57,941 nt of DNA from Nitrosomonas nitrosa. Lineage in GTDB: Bacteria > Pseudomonadota > Gammaproteobacteria > Burkholderiales > Nitrosomonadaceae. Positions within the stretch are counted from its first letter, which is position 1, and every line of letters begins with the position of its first letter. Below the pieces are notes generated by a model. The model was not told where the DNA came from. It did no database searches and worked only from the letters and a program-made list of their open reading frames with translations. Position numbers and translations under genes: made by a program. Shown here piece after piece: positions 48,768 to 57,941 of this stretch. Location: positions 1 through 57,941 of the forward strand of contig NZ_QAOO01000019.1 in NCBI RefSeq assembly GCF_003051105.1. The letters run 5' to 3'.

Positions 48768-49106
48768 ATGACCAATATCTGTGACTTAGCAAACAAGCAG
48801 TGCAAGCCCTGTGAAGGTGGTGTTCCGCCTCTTTCTATGGAAGAAGCGAACAAATTAATGCAACAACTCGAGGGTTGGTCACTTGCGAACAATAAAATCA
48901 GCAAAACATTTGAATTCAAAAATTACTACCAAACCATGGCGTTCGTGAACGCCGTGGCGTGGATTTCGCATCGCGAGGATCATCACCCGGACATGGCGGT
49001 AAGCTATAACAAGTGCCATGTCGAGTATATGACGCATGCGATCAATGGTCTGTCTGAGAACGACTTTATCTGTGCAGCCAAAATCGATTGGTTGTTCAAA
49101 ATTTGA
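48768..49106 (+). CDS. phhB: 4a-hydroxytetrahydrobiopterin dehydratase
   Basis: A 112-residue PCD/DCoH protein. The active-site signature is HREDHHPDMAVSYNKCHVEYMTH-like, with the His pair and Asp in HHPD. The N-terminal CKPCEGGVPPL is the usual extra segment. It recycles pterin cofactor. Its stop codon TGA overlaps the start of rsgA. Confidence 0.93.
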   Translation: MTNICDLANKQCKPCEGGVPPLSMEEANKLMQQLEGWSLANNKISKTFEFKNYYQTMAFVNAVAWISHREDHHPDMAVSYNKCHVEYMTHAINGLSENDFICAAKIDWLFKI

Positions 49107-50020
49107 ATTCAAAACGTCCTACAACAAAGAAACAAGCTATTCAGTCAGTCGTAGGTCAAGTAATTGCGACTTACGGCAGGCATTATGAGATTGAAACACT
49201 TGGCGGCTCCTTGCTTACTTGCGTCATGCGCGGCAAAAAAGGCGGTGTGGCATGTGGTGATCGCGTCGAGATAATGCCGACTACCTCGGGGCAGGGCGTT
49301 ATCGAAACAATCCTGCCGCGTACGAGCCTACTTTACCGCAGCGATGCCTTTCGGCAGAAATTGATTGCCGCCAATGTTACTCAGCTCATCATTGTTGTTG
49401 CTGCCGAGCCAAGCTTCAGCGAAGAATTGATCGATCGTTGCTTGGTTGCCGCAGAAGATCAGCATATTCAGGCGCTGATTCTGCTGAACAAAGCAGATTT
49501 GCTAGAGCAGTCGCGCGCAGCAGCACATGTATTGTCATTTTATCAGTCGTTGGGTTACCCTTTGTTAACACTCAGCGCCGCCCAAAACATCGAACCACTC
49601 AAACCCTATCTGCGAGACCATCGTAGCGTGCTGACCGGTCAGTCTGGTATGGGCAAATCGACCATCATCAATGCATTGATTCCTGATGCGCGACGCGCCA
49701 CTATGGAGATTTCCACCGCACTCGACAGTGGGCGGCATACTACTACCCATGCCCGGCTTTATCACCTTGACTCGACGAGCAGCATTATAGACTCACCTGG
49801 CTTACAGGAATTTGGCCTCCACCATGTCGATGAAAATGCATTGGCATGGGGATTCGTGGAATTTCGACCCTACCTGGGGAAGTGTCGTTTCAGTAATTGC
49901 CGGCATATCACCGAACCAGGCTGTGCACTGCTGATAGCCTTAAATGATGGGAAAATCATTGAACGGCGTCTGGCTGTCTACCACAAACTGAGAACATCGC
50001 GCGCTCCTGATTATAAATGA
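49103..50020 (+). CDS. rsgA: Ribosome small-subunit GTPase RsgA
   Basis: A GTPase that acts in late 30S assembly. The 305 residues have circularly permuted motifs: NKAD (G4) comes before GQSGMGKST (G1) and DSPG (G3). A C-terminal zinc knuckle follows (CRFSNCRHITEPGC). A TTG at 49103 is preferred because it overlaps the phhB stop as TTGA; another TTG at 49088 is possible. M48 protease, phhB and rsgA form a tight operon. Confidence 0.93.
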   Translation: MNSKRPTTKKQAIQSVVGQVIATYGRHYEIETLGGSLLTCVMRGKKGGVACGDRVEIMPTTSGQGVIETILPRTSLLYRSDAFRQKLIAANVTQLIIVVAAEPSFSEELIDRCLVAAEDQHIQALILLNKADLLEQSRAAAHVLSFYQSLGYPLLTLSAAQNIEPLKPYLRDHRSVLTGQSGMGKSTIINALIPDARRATMEISTALDSGRHTTTHARLYHLDSTSSIIDSPGLQEFGLHHVDENALAWGFVEFRPYLGKCRFSNCRHITEPGCALLIALNDGKIIERRLAVYHKLRTSRAPDYK

Positions 50021-50266
50021 ATGCTGGTCGCTTATCGGCAATCCAGTATTTCATATCATGATGCGATAAGGAAGACTCGTTACTTACAAATAGAAGGTCT
50101 TGTAACGAAATTGGTAATCAAGACTCTCTTAACGGCACACGCGCTACCGTGGTTCGAGCCCTAATATTGGAATTAGAGTGCTTTCTATCCAACGTAATGC
50201 ACCGAGCTGGATGAAGACTCAAATCAGTTCTGCATCATTAAGCCGGCCGTTACTTCATAGTGATCC

Positions 50267-50671
50267 ATGTTACTACGACCTTTACTGGATGGGAGTGTGC
50301 TCATCTTCAGCACAGGTTCTTTCATGCTCAATTTGGCGCTCAAGAAGGCAGCTTACTTCTGGCTACCGCCATTTCATGAGGGTAAAGGACAACCCTCAAA
50401 GGCCGAAACAGTCGCGAGGGTAATATGGGCTATTCAGTTTATCGTTTTGATAGGGGCTGCGATCGGATGCTTGTTTATCGCTCGACTGAGAAATCGTGAA
50501 ACAACCTTGCTTTGGCTTGCTATCATGGGTTATACCGCTGTTCATATGTTGTTCTACGTGATTTTTCGCTACCGAGAACCAATCATGCCTTTGGTTTGTG
50601 TACTTGCGGCATTAACATTTGAGTCTTTAGTCCACTATTGGCAGTTGCAGCGCATAGGTGCAAATAAGTAA
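50267..50671 (+). pseudogene. C-terminal remnant of a membrane glycosyltransferase (GT39/ArnT-like)
   Basis: The 134-residue frame has two hydrophobic helices (about 48-72 and 80-115) and the passage HMLFYVIFRYREPIMPLVCV. That passage is typical of the end of polyprenol-linked glycosyltransferases of family 39. Its first 40 residues (FWLPPFHEGKG) also fit that region. No N-terminal glycosyltransferase domain with the Asp-Glu motif exists upstream. A full gene would need about 350 more residues, so this is a tail left by deletion. The rest of 50021-50713 has no other gene. Confidence 0.5.
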
Positions 50672-50713
50672 CTTGCTACGATCAAAGCTATTTGAGTTTC
50701 CGAAATGTGCTCT

Positions 50714-52219
50714 TTAACTTTGCGATTTTGCCAACAACGATTGATAGATCGCTCGATAAGCCATAGCGCTGGTTCTCCAGCTAAAATCTTTGCGCATACC
50801 ATTCTTCTGCAATTGCTGCCAAATGGCTTTATCGTGGTAAGCCGTTACCACGCGCTGTATTCCTTCAAGGAAAGCCTCCGCAGTCATGTCGTGAAATTGG
50901 AAACCGCTAGCGGTGCCGTCAGCCAAGGTTGATGCGGTACAATCCACCACCGTATCGATCAAACCCCCTGTGGCATGCACCAGCGGAGGTGTGCCATAGT
51001 GCTGACTGTACATCTGATTCAGGCCACAAGGTTCAAATCGTGACGGCATCAGAAAGCAATCAGCGCCTGCTTCGATTAAATGCGATAACCCTTCATCAAA
51101 ACCGATGTGTACCGCCACCTGGCCAGGATAGTTTTTCGCCAATTGTGCCAGATCCTCTTCCAAGACGGCATCGCCGTTTCCCAACACCACCAGTTGAGAG
51201 GGGATTTGCGCGAGCTGCGGCGCAGCTTCGAGTATCAGGTCATAACCCTTTTGTTCACTGAATCGACTGATGGCCGCGAACAATAACCTGTCCTTATCGC
51301 TCGTGAGCCCCATTTTTTGCTGAAGTGCAAGTTTATTGCTTATTTTTGCGGAAAGGTTCTGAGTGGAATAATTCTTACTCAGATAAGGATCGGTGGCAGG
51401 ATCCCATTCCACCGTATCGATGCCGTTGACAATACCACTGATATCTTGGCGACGGGTAGCCAGCAGTCCCTGCAAACCGAATCCCAGCGGTGCCTGCTGG
51501 ATTTCTCTGGCATAGCTTGGGCTGACCGTGGTGATGTGGTTGGCGTAGAAGATACCCGCTTTTATGAATGATAAATTGCCATAGTATTCTACTCCATTCA
51601 CATCGAAGCTTCGCGCGGGTAATCCAAGCTGGGCGACCATGCTGGGTGGAAAACAGCCTTGAAAGGCAAGATTATGAATGGTCATGAGGGACGCAGCTTT
51701 TTTTCCGGAATGAAAATGCAGATAAGCTGGTGCTATCCCACTTTGCCAGTCATTGCAATGCACGATAGCCGGTTGCCAAGTTAGCGGACTGGTATCGCAT
51801 GCCAAAATAGCCGCGATCTTAGAGAGCAAGCCGAAACGTACGGCATTATCTGGCCAGTCGTTGCCGGCAGTATCCAGATAAGGACCGCCTTCCCGCTGGT
51901 ACAGTGCGGGGCAATCGATGATATAAACAGGTAAACTAGTTGCCGAGCGGCCGTTGCCTGTCCGCAGTTTGGCTGACAAGAGTGTAGCTGAGGGAAAATG
52001 GGAAAGATCGTCAAATATCGCTACTTTTCGCTTGTACTTGAGTCCAGCGAGAACGGAAGGATAACCCGGTAATAATAACCGGATATCTACGCTCAGTTCT
52101 CGCAAAGCAACGGGAAGCGCAGCGCTGACATCGCCCAATCCGCCGGTTTTGCATAAGGGATAAACCTCTGGTGTGACGAACAATACTTTGATCGCGTTAT
52201 GAGAAGTAGAGGAGGGCAT
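50714..52219 (-). CDS. glgA: Glycogen synthase (ADP-glucose type)
   Basis: Extends glycogen from ADP-glucose. The 501 residues have the N-terminal TPEVYPLCKTGGLGDVSAALP, the KTGGL substrate motif, and the C-terminal SRFEPCGLNQMYSQHYGT. The length fits GlgA. It is 37 bases after pgi on the same strand and probably in the same unit. glgC and glgB are not in the window. Confidence 0.95.
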   Translation of the reverse strand: MPSSTSHNAIKVLFVTPEVYPLCKTGGLGDVSAALPVALRELSVDIRLLLPGYPSVLAGLKYKRKVAIFDDLSHFPSATLLSAKLRTGNGRSATSLPVYIIDCPALYQREGGPYLDTAGNDWPDNAVRFGLLSKIAAILACDTSPLTWQPAIVHCNDWQSGIAPAYLHFHSGKKAASLMTIHNLAFQGCFPPSMVAQLGLPARSFDVNGVEYYGNLSFIKAGIFYANHITTVSPSYAREIQQAPLGFGLQGLLATRRQDISGIVNGIDTVEWDPATDPYLSKNYSTQNLSAKISNKLALQQKMGLTSDKDRLLFAAISRFSEQKGYDLILEAAPQLAQIPSQLVVLGNGDAVLEEDLAQLAKNYPGQVAVHIGFDEGLSHLIEAGADCFLMPSRFEPCGLNQMYSQHYGTPPLVHATGGLIDTVVDCTASTLADGTASGFQFHDMTAEAFLEGIQRVVTAYHDKAIWQQLQKNGMRKDFSWRTSAMAYRAIYQSLLAKSQS

Positions 52220-52256
52220 CGTCTTGAAAAGCTAGGCTGTCATTTCGGTTATCAGG

Positions 52257-53894
52257 TTATTTTTGGTTCGACTTGAAATAAGCCATTAAGCCATTGGTCG
52301 AAGCATCATGGGAGGTGATCTTTTGTTCCTCCGCGAGTTCATTTAGGATGCGACCTGCAAGCTGCTTGCCGAGTTCCACGCCCCATTGATCGAAAGGGTT
52401 GATATTCCAGATGACACTTTGCACGAAAACCTTATGCTCATAAAGTGCGATCAATGTACCGAGTGTTGCGGGGTCAAGTTTCTTGAATAGAATGGATGTC
52501 GTGGCACGATTGCCCGGAAAAATTCGGTGTGGCAATAATTTTTCCAATTTTGCTGGCGATATGTCTTGTGTGGTGAGCTCTGCTCGAACCTCATCAGCGT
52601 TTTTGCCGCGCATGAGTGCTTCGGTTTGTGCAAAAAAATTGGCTAGCAATAAATGGTGGTGCTGACCGATGACATGATGACTCTGACAGGGCGCCAGGAA
52701 ATCTGCTGTCACGATGGGCGTACCCTGATGAAGCAATTGATAAAAGGCATGCTGACCGTTTGTGCCGGGCTCTCCCCATACCACCGTACCGGTATCGTAA
52801 TCGACTTCTTCTCCGTCACGCGTAATGCGCTTGCCATTGCTCTCCATTTCCAATTGTTGTAAATAGGCAGGAAAACGGTGCAGGTGTTGATCATAGGGCA
52901 ATACGGCATGGCTGCCGGCCCGAAAAAAATTGATCTGCCAGATGCCAATCAAGCCGAGGATCACAGGTAGATTCTTTTCCAGCGGGGCTGATAGGAAATG
53001 CTGATCCATTGCTCTGGCACCAGCCAGCAACGCGTAAAAATTTTCCATGCCGATCGCCAATGCGATGGGTAGTCCGATAGCCGACCACAAAGAATAGCGT
53101 CCACCTACCCAGTCCCAGAACTCGAACATATTAGAGGGATCAATGCCGAATGTTTGCACCGCTTCGCGATTGGTAGACACTGCCACGAAATGACTGGCGA
53201 TATCGTTCTCCGTACCTCCTTGTGCTAGAAACCATTCGCGTGCTGAATGCGCATTGGCGAGTGTCTCCTGGGTAGTGAACGTTTTAGAAGCGATGATGAA
53301 AAGTGTCGTTGCTGGGTTGAGCGGCTTCAGTGTTTCAGCCAGATGGGCGCCATCCACATTCGAAACAAAATGCGGCGTCAGATGCGCTACAGCATAGGGT
53401 TTGAGCGCTTCGGTTACCATCATCGGTCCGAGGTCGGAACCACCGATGCCGATATTGACAATATCCGTAAAGTGAAGCCCGGTATATCCTTTCTGTTCTC
53501 CGCGATGTACTGCAGTCGTGAAATGTTCCATTTGCTGGAGAACACGTTTCACCTCAGGTAAGACGTCTACGCCATCTAGCCAAACGGGTTGATCGGCGCG
53601 TAAGGCGATATGTAATGCAGCCCTTTGTTCGGTCGAATTGATTTTGTCTCCCTCGAATAAGCGCGTGATCCAGCTAGCCAAGCCTTGCTGCCGTGCAAGC
53701 GCCAGTAGCAGGCGCATGGTTTCTGTTGTCACGGGCTGTTTGCTGTAGTCCAGCAAGATATCGTTGAAGGTTACAGAAAATTTCTCGAATCGTTGTGGGT
53801 CGTTGGCGAACAACGTGCGCAGGTGTTGCTGTGCGATAAGTGGCTGATGCACCTGCAGCGCTTGCCAGGCAGGGGATTGTGTCAGTGTAGACAT
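52257..53894 (-). CDS. pgi: Glucose-6-phosphate isomerase
   Basis: Interconverts glucose 6-phosphate and fructose 6-phosphate. The 545 residues show [13 protein letters not shown] and the catalytic neighbourhood [31 protein letters not shown] and [12 protein letters not shown] complete the family signatures. It links glycogen turnover with zwf/gnd and with gluconeogenesis. Confidence 0.96.
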   Translation of the reverse strand: MSTLTQSPAWQALQVHQPLIAQQHLRTLFANDPQRFEKFSVTFNDILLDYSKQPVTTETMRLLLALARQQGLASWITRLFEGDKINSTEQRAALHIALRADQPVWLDGVDVLPEVKRVLQQMEHFTTAVHRGEQKGYTGLHFTDIVNIGIGGSDLGPMMVTEALKPYAVAHLTPHFVSNVDGAHLAETLKPLNPATTLFIIASKTFTTQETLANAHSAREWFLAQGGTENDIASHFVAVSTNREAVQTFGIDPSNMFEFWDWVGGRYSLWSAIGLPIALAIGMENFYALLAGARAMDQHFLSAPLEKNLPVILGLIGIWQINFFRAGSHAVLPYDQHLHRFPAYLQQLEMESNGKRITRDGEEVDYDTGTVVWGEPGTNGQHAFYQLLHQGTPIVTADFLAPCQSHHVIGQHHHLLLANFFAQTEALMRGKNADEVRAELTTQDISPAKLEKLLPHRIFPGNRATTSILFKKLDPATLGTLIALYEHKVFVQSVIWNINPFDQWGVELGKQLAGRILNELAEEQKITSHDASTNGLMAYFKSNQK

Positions 53895-53962
53895 GCTGTA
53901 CTGTAAGGGTTAATCCTGAAGAATTTATTTATAAGATGGATAGAAATGGGAGAAACAATGGA

Positions 53963-55168
53963 TCAAAGTCGCTCAAAAATGGCGGCAATCCCTTGTCCGC
54001 CGCCAATGCACAATGTCACTAAAGCATAGCGTCCGTTGGTACGATGCAATTCATGGATTGCCTTGACTGCCAGAATGCAGCCAGTTGCGCCGATCGGGTG
54101 TCCGAAAGCCACTGCACCCCCATTAGGGTTTGTTTTGATGGGGTCAAAATCGAGTTCATGTGCAACTGCACAGGCTTGTACAGCAAAAGCTTCATTGGAT
54201 TCGATCACATCCATGTCGGCAAGCGCCAGTCCTGCGCGATGCAATGCCTGTCGTACGGCCGCAACTGGGCCGATCCCCATGAATTGAGGATCGACGCCGG
54301 CATGACCATAGGCTACCAATCTTGCCAGTGGATTCTGATTCGTTTGCTCCGCTGTTTTTGCATCCATAAGTACCATGGCAGCAGCGCCATCGTTAATTCC
54401 CGATGCATTGCCTGCGGTCACAGACCCGTCTGTCTGGAATACAGCCGGCAATCTCGCTAATTGATCTAAACTTATCTCATCACGGGGATGCTCGTCGGTA
54501 TCAAACAGTGTTATACCTTGACGCGTAGAGATTTCAATCGGCAGTATTTGCGATTTGAAATAACCTCTCCTGATCGCATGCACTGCCCGCCGATGACTTT
54601 CCATGGCATAACGATCCTGTTCTTCGCGGCTGATACGCCATTTTTTAGCGATATTCTCTGCTGTCACGCCCATGTGAATTTGATCGAACGGATCGGTCAA
54701 TGCGCCAACCATCATATCGACTGCTTGACTATCTTTCATGCGTTGTCCCCAGCGTAGTGCTGGTAAAAGATAACCCGCCCGGCTCATGGACTCAGTGCCG
54801 CCTGCTACGGCAATACGCGTATCACCCAGCATAATGGATTGTGCTGCCGATAGAATTGCCTGTAAGCCGCTGCCGCAAACCCGATTCAGCGTCAAAGCAG
54901 CCCCTGATTGCGGTAAACCCGCTTCCAAACCCGCTACACGGGCAAGATACATGTCACGCGCTTCGGTGTGAATCACGTGGCCCACGACCACATGACCCAC
55001 CTCAAGAGGCTCAACGTTTGCACGAATAACAGCTTCGCGCATGACCTTTGCTGCGAGTGTGGCAGGTGGGATATCCTTGAGTGAACCACCGAAATCACCG
55101 ATTGCGGTACGGATACCGCTGAGTATGACTACGCCCGATGATGGCACGGAAGATACCTCAACAGACAA
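53963..55168 (-). CDS. phaA: Acetyl-CoA acetyltransferase (thiolase)
   Basis: A 401-residue thiolase II-type enzyme. The acyl-binding Cys lies in NRVCGSGLQA (near residue 96), with GHPIGATG and LCIGGGQGIA carrying the other catalytic His and Cys. It condenses or cleaves acetoacetyl-CoA. No other polyhydroxybutyrate gene is adjacent, so the phaA name is tentative. It follows hslU on the same strand after 8 bases. Confidence 0.88.
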   Translation of the reverse strand: MSVEVSSVPSSGVVILSGIRTAIGDFGGSLKDIPPATLAAKVMREAVIRANVEPLEVGHVVVGHVIHTEARDMYLARVAGLEAGLPQSGAALTLNRVCGSGLQAILSAAQSIMLGDTRIAVAGGTESMSRAGYLLPALRWGQRMKDSQAVDMMVGALTDPFDQIHMGVTAENIAKKWRISREEQDRYAMESHRRAVHAIRRGYFKSQILPIEISTRQGITLFDTDEHPRDEISLDQLARLPAVFQTDGSVTAGNASGINDGAAAMVLMDAKTAEQTNQNPLARLVAYGHAGVDPQFMGIGPVAAVRQALHRAGLALADMDVIESNEAFAVQACAVAHELDFDPIKTNPNGGAVAFGHPIGATGCILAVKAIHELHRTNGRYALVTLCIGGGQGIAAIFERL

Positions 55169-55176
55169 GGTGGCTA

Positions 55177-56505
55177 TTAAAGTACATAGCGGGCCAAATC
55201 CTCGCTTTGCGAAAGATCCTTGAGGCGCGCGTCTACATACACAGCATCGATAACAATCGATTCACCACTACGCTTGGTCGCATTGAAAGAAATTTCCTCC
55301 AATAGCTTTTCCATAACGGTATGCAATCTTCTTGCGCCGATATTCTCCGTTTTTTCGTTGACTGAGTAGGCAATTTCCGCCAATCGCTTGATGGCATCCT
55401 CGGAGAAGCTCAATTCGATTCCCTCGGTTTTCAGGAGTGCTTGGTACTGGCGGGTCAGACAAGCGTCGGTATTGGTGAGGATTTGTTCAAAATCGCTTGC
55501 GGTCAGGCTACCCAATTCCACCCGAATCGGAAAACGTCCCTGTAACTCGGGAATCAAGTCGGAGGGTTTGGCCAGATGAAAAGCGCCGCTGGCAATGAAT
55601 AAAATATGGTCAGTCTTGATCATGCCATACTTGGTTGAAATGGTCGTACCCTCGACCAGCGGTAACAAATCGCGCTGTACACCTTGTCGGGAAACATCCG
55701 CACCGGATGTTTCGGAACGGCTGGTGATTTTATCGATTTCATCGAGAAATACGATGCCGTTTTGCTCGACATTCTGCACGGCACGCAGCTTTAACTCCTC
55801 ATCATTGATCAATCGACTGGCTTCTTCCTCAATCAGGAGTTTTTTCGCTTCTCGTATTGAGAGTTTGCGCGTTTTCTTTTTACCTGTACCCATCGATTGG
55901 AACATGCCTTGGATTTGTGAAGTGAGCTCTTCCATACCCGGTGGTGCAAAGATTTCCATATTGGCTTGGGGAGTAGCGATTTCAATTTCAATCTCTTTGT
56001 CATCCAGATCGCCCTCACGCAATTTTTTGCGGAATTTTTGCCGGGTGGCATTGCTTTCTTCGTTTTCTGCACGAAAATCCAGGTCGCGCGCAGGCGGCAG
56101 CAATACATCGAGAATCCGTTCTTCTGCACGATCTTCTGCAAGCGGGCGCATTTTCCGGATTTCCCGTTCACGTCCCTGCTTAATAGCGGATTCCACCAAA
56201 TCGCGAATGATCGAATCGACATCGCGTCCTACATAGCCGACCTCAGTAAACTTGGTTGCTTCTATCTTGATAAAGGGTGCATCAGCAAGTTTGGCGAGTC
56301 GACGCGCAATTTCTGTTTTACCTACGCCAGTGGGACCGATCATTAGAATATTTTTGGGCGTAATTTCCTGCCTTAAGGGCTCGGCCACTTGCTGCCTGCG
56401 CCAACGATTTCTCAGCGCAATCGACACAGCGCGTTTAGCGCTGACTTGACCGATGATGTGTTTATCGAGTTCATGAACAATTTCCTGGGGAGTCATTTGT
56501 GACAT
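55177..56505 (-). CDS. hslU: HslU ATPase of the HslUV protease
   Basis: The 442-residue AAA+ unfoldase. Walker A is GPTGVGKTE (near residue 60) and the N-terminus [20 protein letters not shown] is typical. [21 protein letters not shown] and [11 protein letters not shown] are family hallmarks. ATG 56505 is chosen; the frame is open to 56541 but that lies just against hslV. It follows hslV by 28 bases. Confidence 0.97.
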   Translation of the reverse strand: MSQMTPQEIVHELDKHIIGQVSAKRAVSIALRNRWRRQQVAEPLRQEITPKNILMIGPTGVGKTEIARRLAKLADAPFIKIEATKFTEVGYVGRDVDSIIRDLVESAIKQGREREIRKMRPLAEDRAEERILDVLLPPARDLDFRAENEESNATRQKFRKKLREGDLDDKEIEIEIATPQANMEIFAPPGMEELTSQIQGMFQSMGTGKKKTRKLSIREAKKLLIEEEASRLINDEELKLRAVQNVEQNGIVFLDEIDKITSRSETSGADVSRQGVQRDLLPLVEGTTISTKYGMIKTDHILFIASGAFHLAKPSDLIPELQGRFPIRVELGSLTASDFEQILTNTDACLTRQYQALLKTEGIELSFSEDAIKRLAEIAYSVNEKTENIGARRLHTVMEKLLEEISFNATKRSGESIVIDAVYVDARLKDLSQSEDLARYVL

Positions 56506-56533
56506 GGTTATAATTTCTCGGAAGTGAGTCAAA

Positions 56534-57055
56534 TTAATCAAGCGACTCTATGACATGAGCCTGATTGGTGTAAATGCAGATATCACCTGCAATAGTGAGT
56601 GCTTTGGAAACAATTTCTTTGGCGGACAAATCGGTATTCTCGAGCAGCGCCCGGGCAGCCGCCTGAGCATAAGCGCCGCCACTGCCTATCGCGGCCAAAC
56701 TTTGCTCGGGTTCGATCACATCCCCCGCGCCTGTAATAATCAACGTTGCTTCAACATCAGCCACTACCAGCATCGCTTCGAGACGCCGCAAAATGCGGTC
56801 GGTACGCCAATCCTTAGCCAGCTCGACTGCTGAGCGCATCAGGTGACCCTGATGCTTTTCCAGTTTACCTTCAAAACGTTCAAACAATGTAAATGCATCG
56901 GCTGTTCCACCAGCAAAGCCTGCCAAAATCTTGCCATGGTAAAGTCTACGCACCTTACGCGCGCTTGCTTTGGCAACAACAGCGCCAAGTGTTACCTGCC
57001 CATCGCCACCCAATGCAACTTGTTTGCCACGCCGTACGGATACTATGGTGGTCAT
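56534..57055 (-). CDS. hslV: HslV peptidase subunit
   Basis: The 173-residue proteasome-like peptidase with Thr2 as nucleophile after Met removal ([10 protein letters not shown]). GGDGQVTLG and [18 protein letters not shown] follow, and [16 protein letters not shown] is the C-terminal motif. It forms the complex with HslU, whose gene is directly downstream. Confidence 0.97.
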   Translation of the reverse strand: MTTIVSVRRGKQVALGGDGQVTLGAVVAKASARKVRRLYHGKILAGFAGGTADAFTLFERFEGKLEKHQGHLMRSAVELAKDWRTDRILRRLEAMLVVADVEATLIITGAGDVIEPEQSLAAIGSGGAYAQAAARALLENTDLSAKEIVSKALTIAGDICIYTNQAHVIESLD

Positions 57056-57482
57056 ATCAGGAGATCATCTCTATCAAAAAAGGAACAATTATAACGCGGT
57101 GGTTCAAGAACGGTACGCAATTGAAACTGGAAAGTGTAGAAAACAATTAATCAACTGGAGGATTCTTGAATGCGACACTGGTTAGAAACTGATGGTTTTA
57201 GGCTACGGCGCATACCGCTGCTTCATCCATGACGCGATTGCGTGATACCCACTTTGTGGTTGTATGGCTTTTGCTAACCTGGCTAGGTTGTATTGATTTC
57301 TGTTAAAACAACCTGACAAATAAAAAACGCTGTTATATACTGATAATTATGAAATACTCTTCTGCCAGAAGCTGAAAAATGCAGTATTGGTATCGTTTTC
57401 GAATTTCATGATTTTGCTGGCCGACGAGATTCACAGAAATAGCTATAATCAAATTTTTACTAAAGAAAAAAGGAGTGGAAAA
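57056..57482. other. Intergenic region upstream of the small secreted protein
   Basis: The 427 bases run from the divergent hslV start to the small gene. No coding sequence is convincing. A promoter lies at 57313-57341 (own entry). The leader from there to 57483 is about 134 bases and has no regulatory structure that I recognise. Confidence 0.4.
57313..57341 (+). promoter_or_regulatory. Sigma70-type promoter
   Basis: CTGACA and TATACT are separated by exactly 17 bases, giving a good match (the -35 differs in one base from TTGACA). It directs transcription towards the small secreted protein at 57483. Confidence 0.6.
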
Positions 57483-57740
57483 ATGAACAAACTAATCATT
57501 TCATTGTTTGTTTCTATACTGGCAATAGGCTCGACATCAACATTTGCAAGTGGTAATGCATCATCCTCTTTGACGCCTATTAGAGCACAAGATATTTTGA
57601 ATATGATGGCTTGCAAAGATAAAAAACCAGAAGAACAAATTAAAGACAGAACCGATGGAACTAAAGTCAAATGTGCAGATGTGATGAAAAAAGTGGCTAG
57701 TTCTCAGGCTAATGGCTCCGCCTCCGGTGGTGGATACTAA
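57483..57740 (+). CDS. Small secreted protein of unknown function
   Basis: An 85-residue protein with a signal peptide (residues 1-23, cut at TFASG). The mature part has two Cys (MACKDKK and VKCADV) that could form one disulfide, many charged residues, and a Gly/Ser-rich tail SASGGGY. The ATG at 57483 follows AAGGAG. No family is recognised; a small periplasmic stress protein is only one guess. AT-rich composition differs from the neighbours. Confidence 0.7.
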   Translation: MNKLIISLFVSILAIGSTSTFASGNASSSLTPIRAQDILNMMACKDKKPEEQIKDRTDGTKVKCADVMKKVASSQANGSASGGGY

Positions 57741-57941
57741 GCATAAATGGTTTGATTTTGCTTGAGTCAGTAGCCGACTGATTATTTTGGCCAATCTAAT
57801 TTTTTTGTTATATTCCCAAAAATAAAATGAAATTGCGTTGCTTAGGAATCGTTAATTAATAAGTGTAACAATCAACCGACGATTGGACGTGGATCAATCC
57901 TGTAGTTCCATTCACCATGGAACATATTTCGGGTGAGATGA

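Noticed and set aside
50110..50170. tRNA-like stretch with GGTTCGAGCC and a D-loop-like GGTAATCAAGAC
   Set aside because: I could not build a matching acceptor stem and anticodon arm; a chance likeness or very decayed tRNA.

Overview
The window reads as chromosomal DNA of a betaproteobacterium, most likely an ammonia oxidiser of the Nitrosomonas group. This is inferred from protein style and gene order (pcnB-folK-dgk-panB-panC, hslV-hslU, a class A RNase P RNA, moderate GC); no nitrification gene is present to prove it. Almost all of it is ordinary, well-packed chromosome. The accessory parts are one zinc-limitation island and three decayed genes.

Layout. 1-930: a decayed subtilisin-type protease. 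0.9-8.4 kb: a B12-dependent ribonucleotide reductase, a LysR regulator facing the oxidative pentose phosphate pair gnd-zwf, and an exported amidohydrolase. 8.9-13.7 kb: pirin, a YcaC-type hydrolase, a lipid kinase overlapping a phosphoesterase, and a lytic transglycosylase. 13.9-15.5 kb: a nitrilase-family enzyme and a GNAT acetyltransferase as neighbouring genes, a pair that occurs fused elsewhere. 15.9-25.8 kb: the zinc island. 25.9-36.7 kb: DAHP synthase, an alcohol dehydrogenase, a secreted beta-helix protein, a membrane Zn protease, a rhodanese, uppP, thiC with a TPP riboswitch, a PIMT-like methyltransferase and tolC. 36.9-37.2 kb: a Fic/DUF4172 fragment with an internal stop. 37.3-39.9 kb: HU, rnpB and a BtuCD/FecCD-type importer without a binding protein. 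39.9-44.2 kb: pcnB, folK, dgk, panB, panC. 44.2-57.1 kb: glgP, orn, an M48 protease, pterin dehydratase, rsgA, a glycosyltransferase remnant, glgA, pgi, a thiolase, hslU and hslV. The end holds a small secreted protein behind a good sigma70-type promoter.

The most interesting part is 15.9-25.8 kb. A 12-bp perfect palindrome (ATGTTATAACAT, 20501-20512) that looks like a Zur operator lies inside the promoter of a ZnuD-like TonB receptor. The receptor leads an operon with two secreted paralogues that resemble the Zur-repressed all3515 family; one of them carries a dockerin-like calcium-binding insert. On the other strand the same site faces a 39-codon ORF, a DksA paralogue that has lost two of its four zinc cysteines, and a COG0523 GTPase. 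A DUF2796 (ZrgA-like) protein, a DUF3299 lipoprotein and a MacB/LolD-like ABC transporter follow. Together they form a coherent zinc acquisition and zinc-sparing programme. A roughly 40-residue beta-rich module occurs five times in three secreted proteins of the window.

Carbon metabolism is the second theme. glgA, glgP, pgi, zwf and gnd cover glycogen synthesis and breakdown and the oxidative pentose phosphate branch, in several separate groups.
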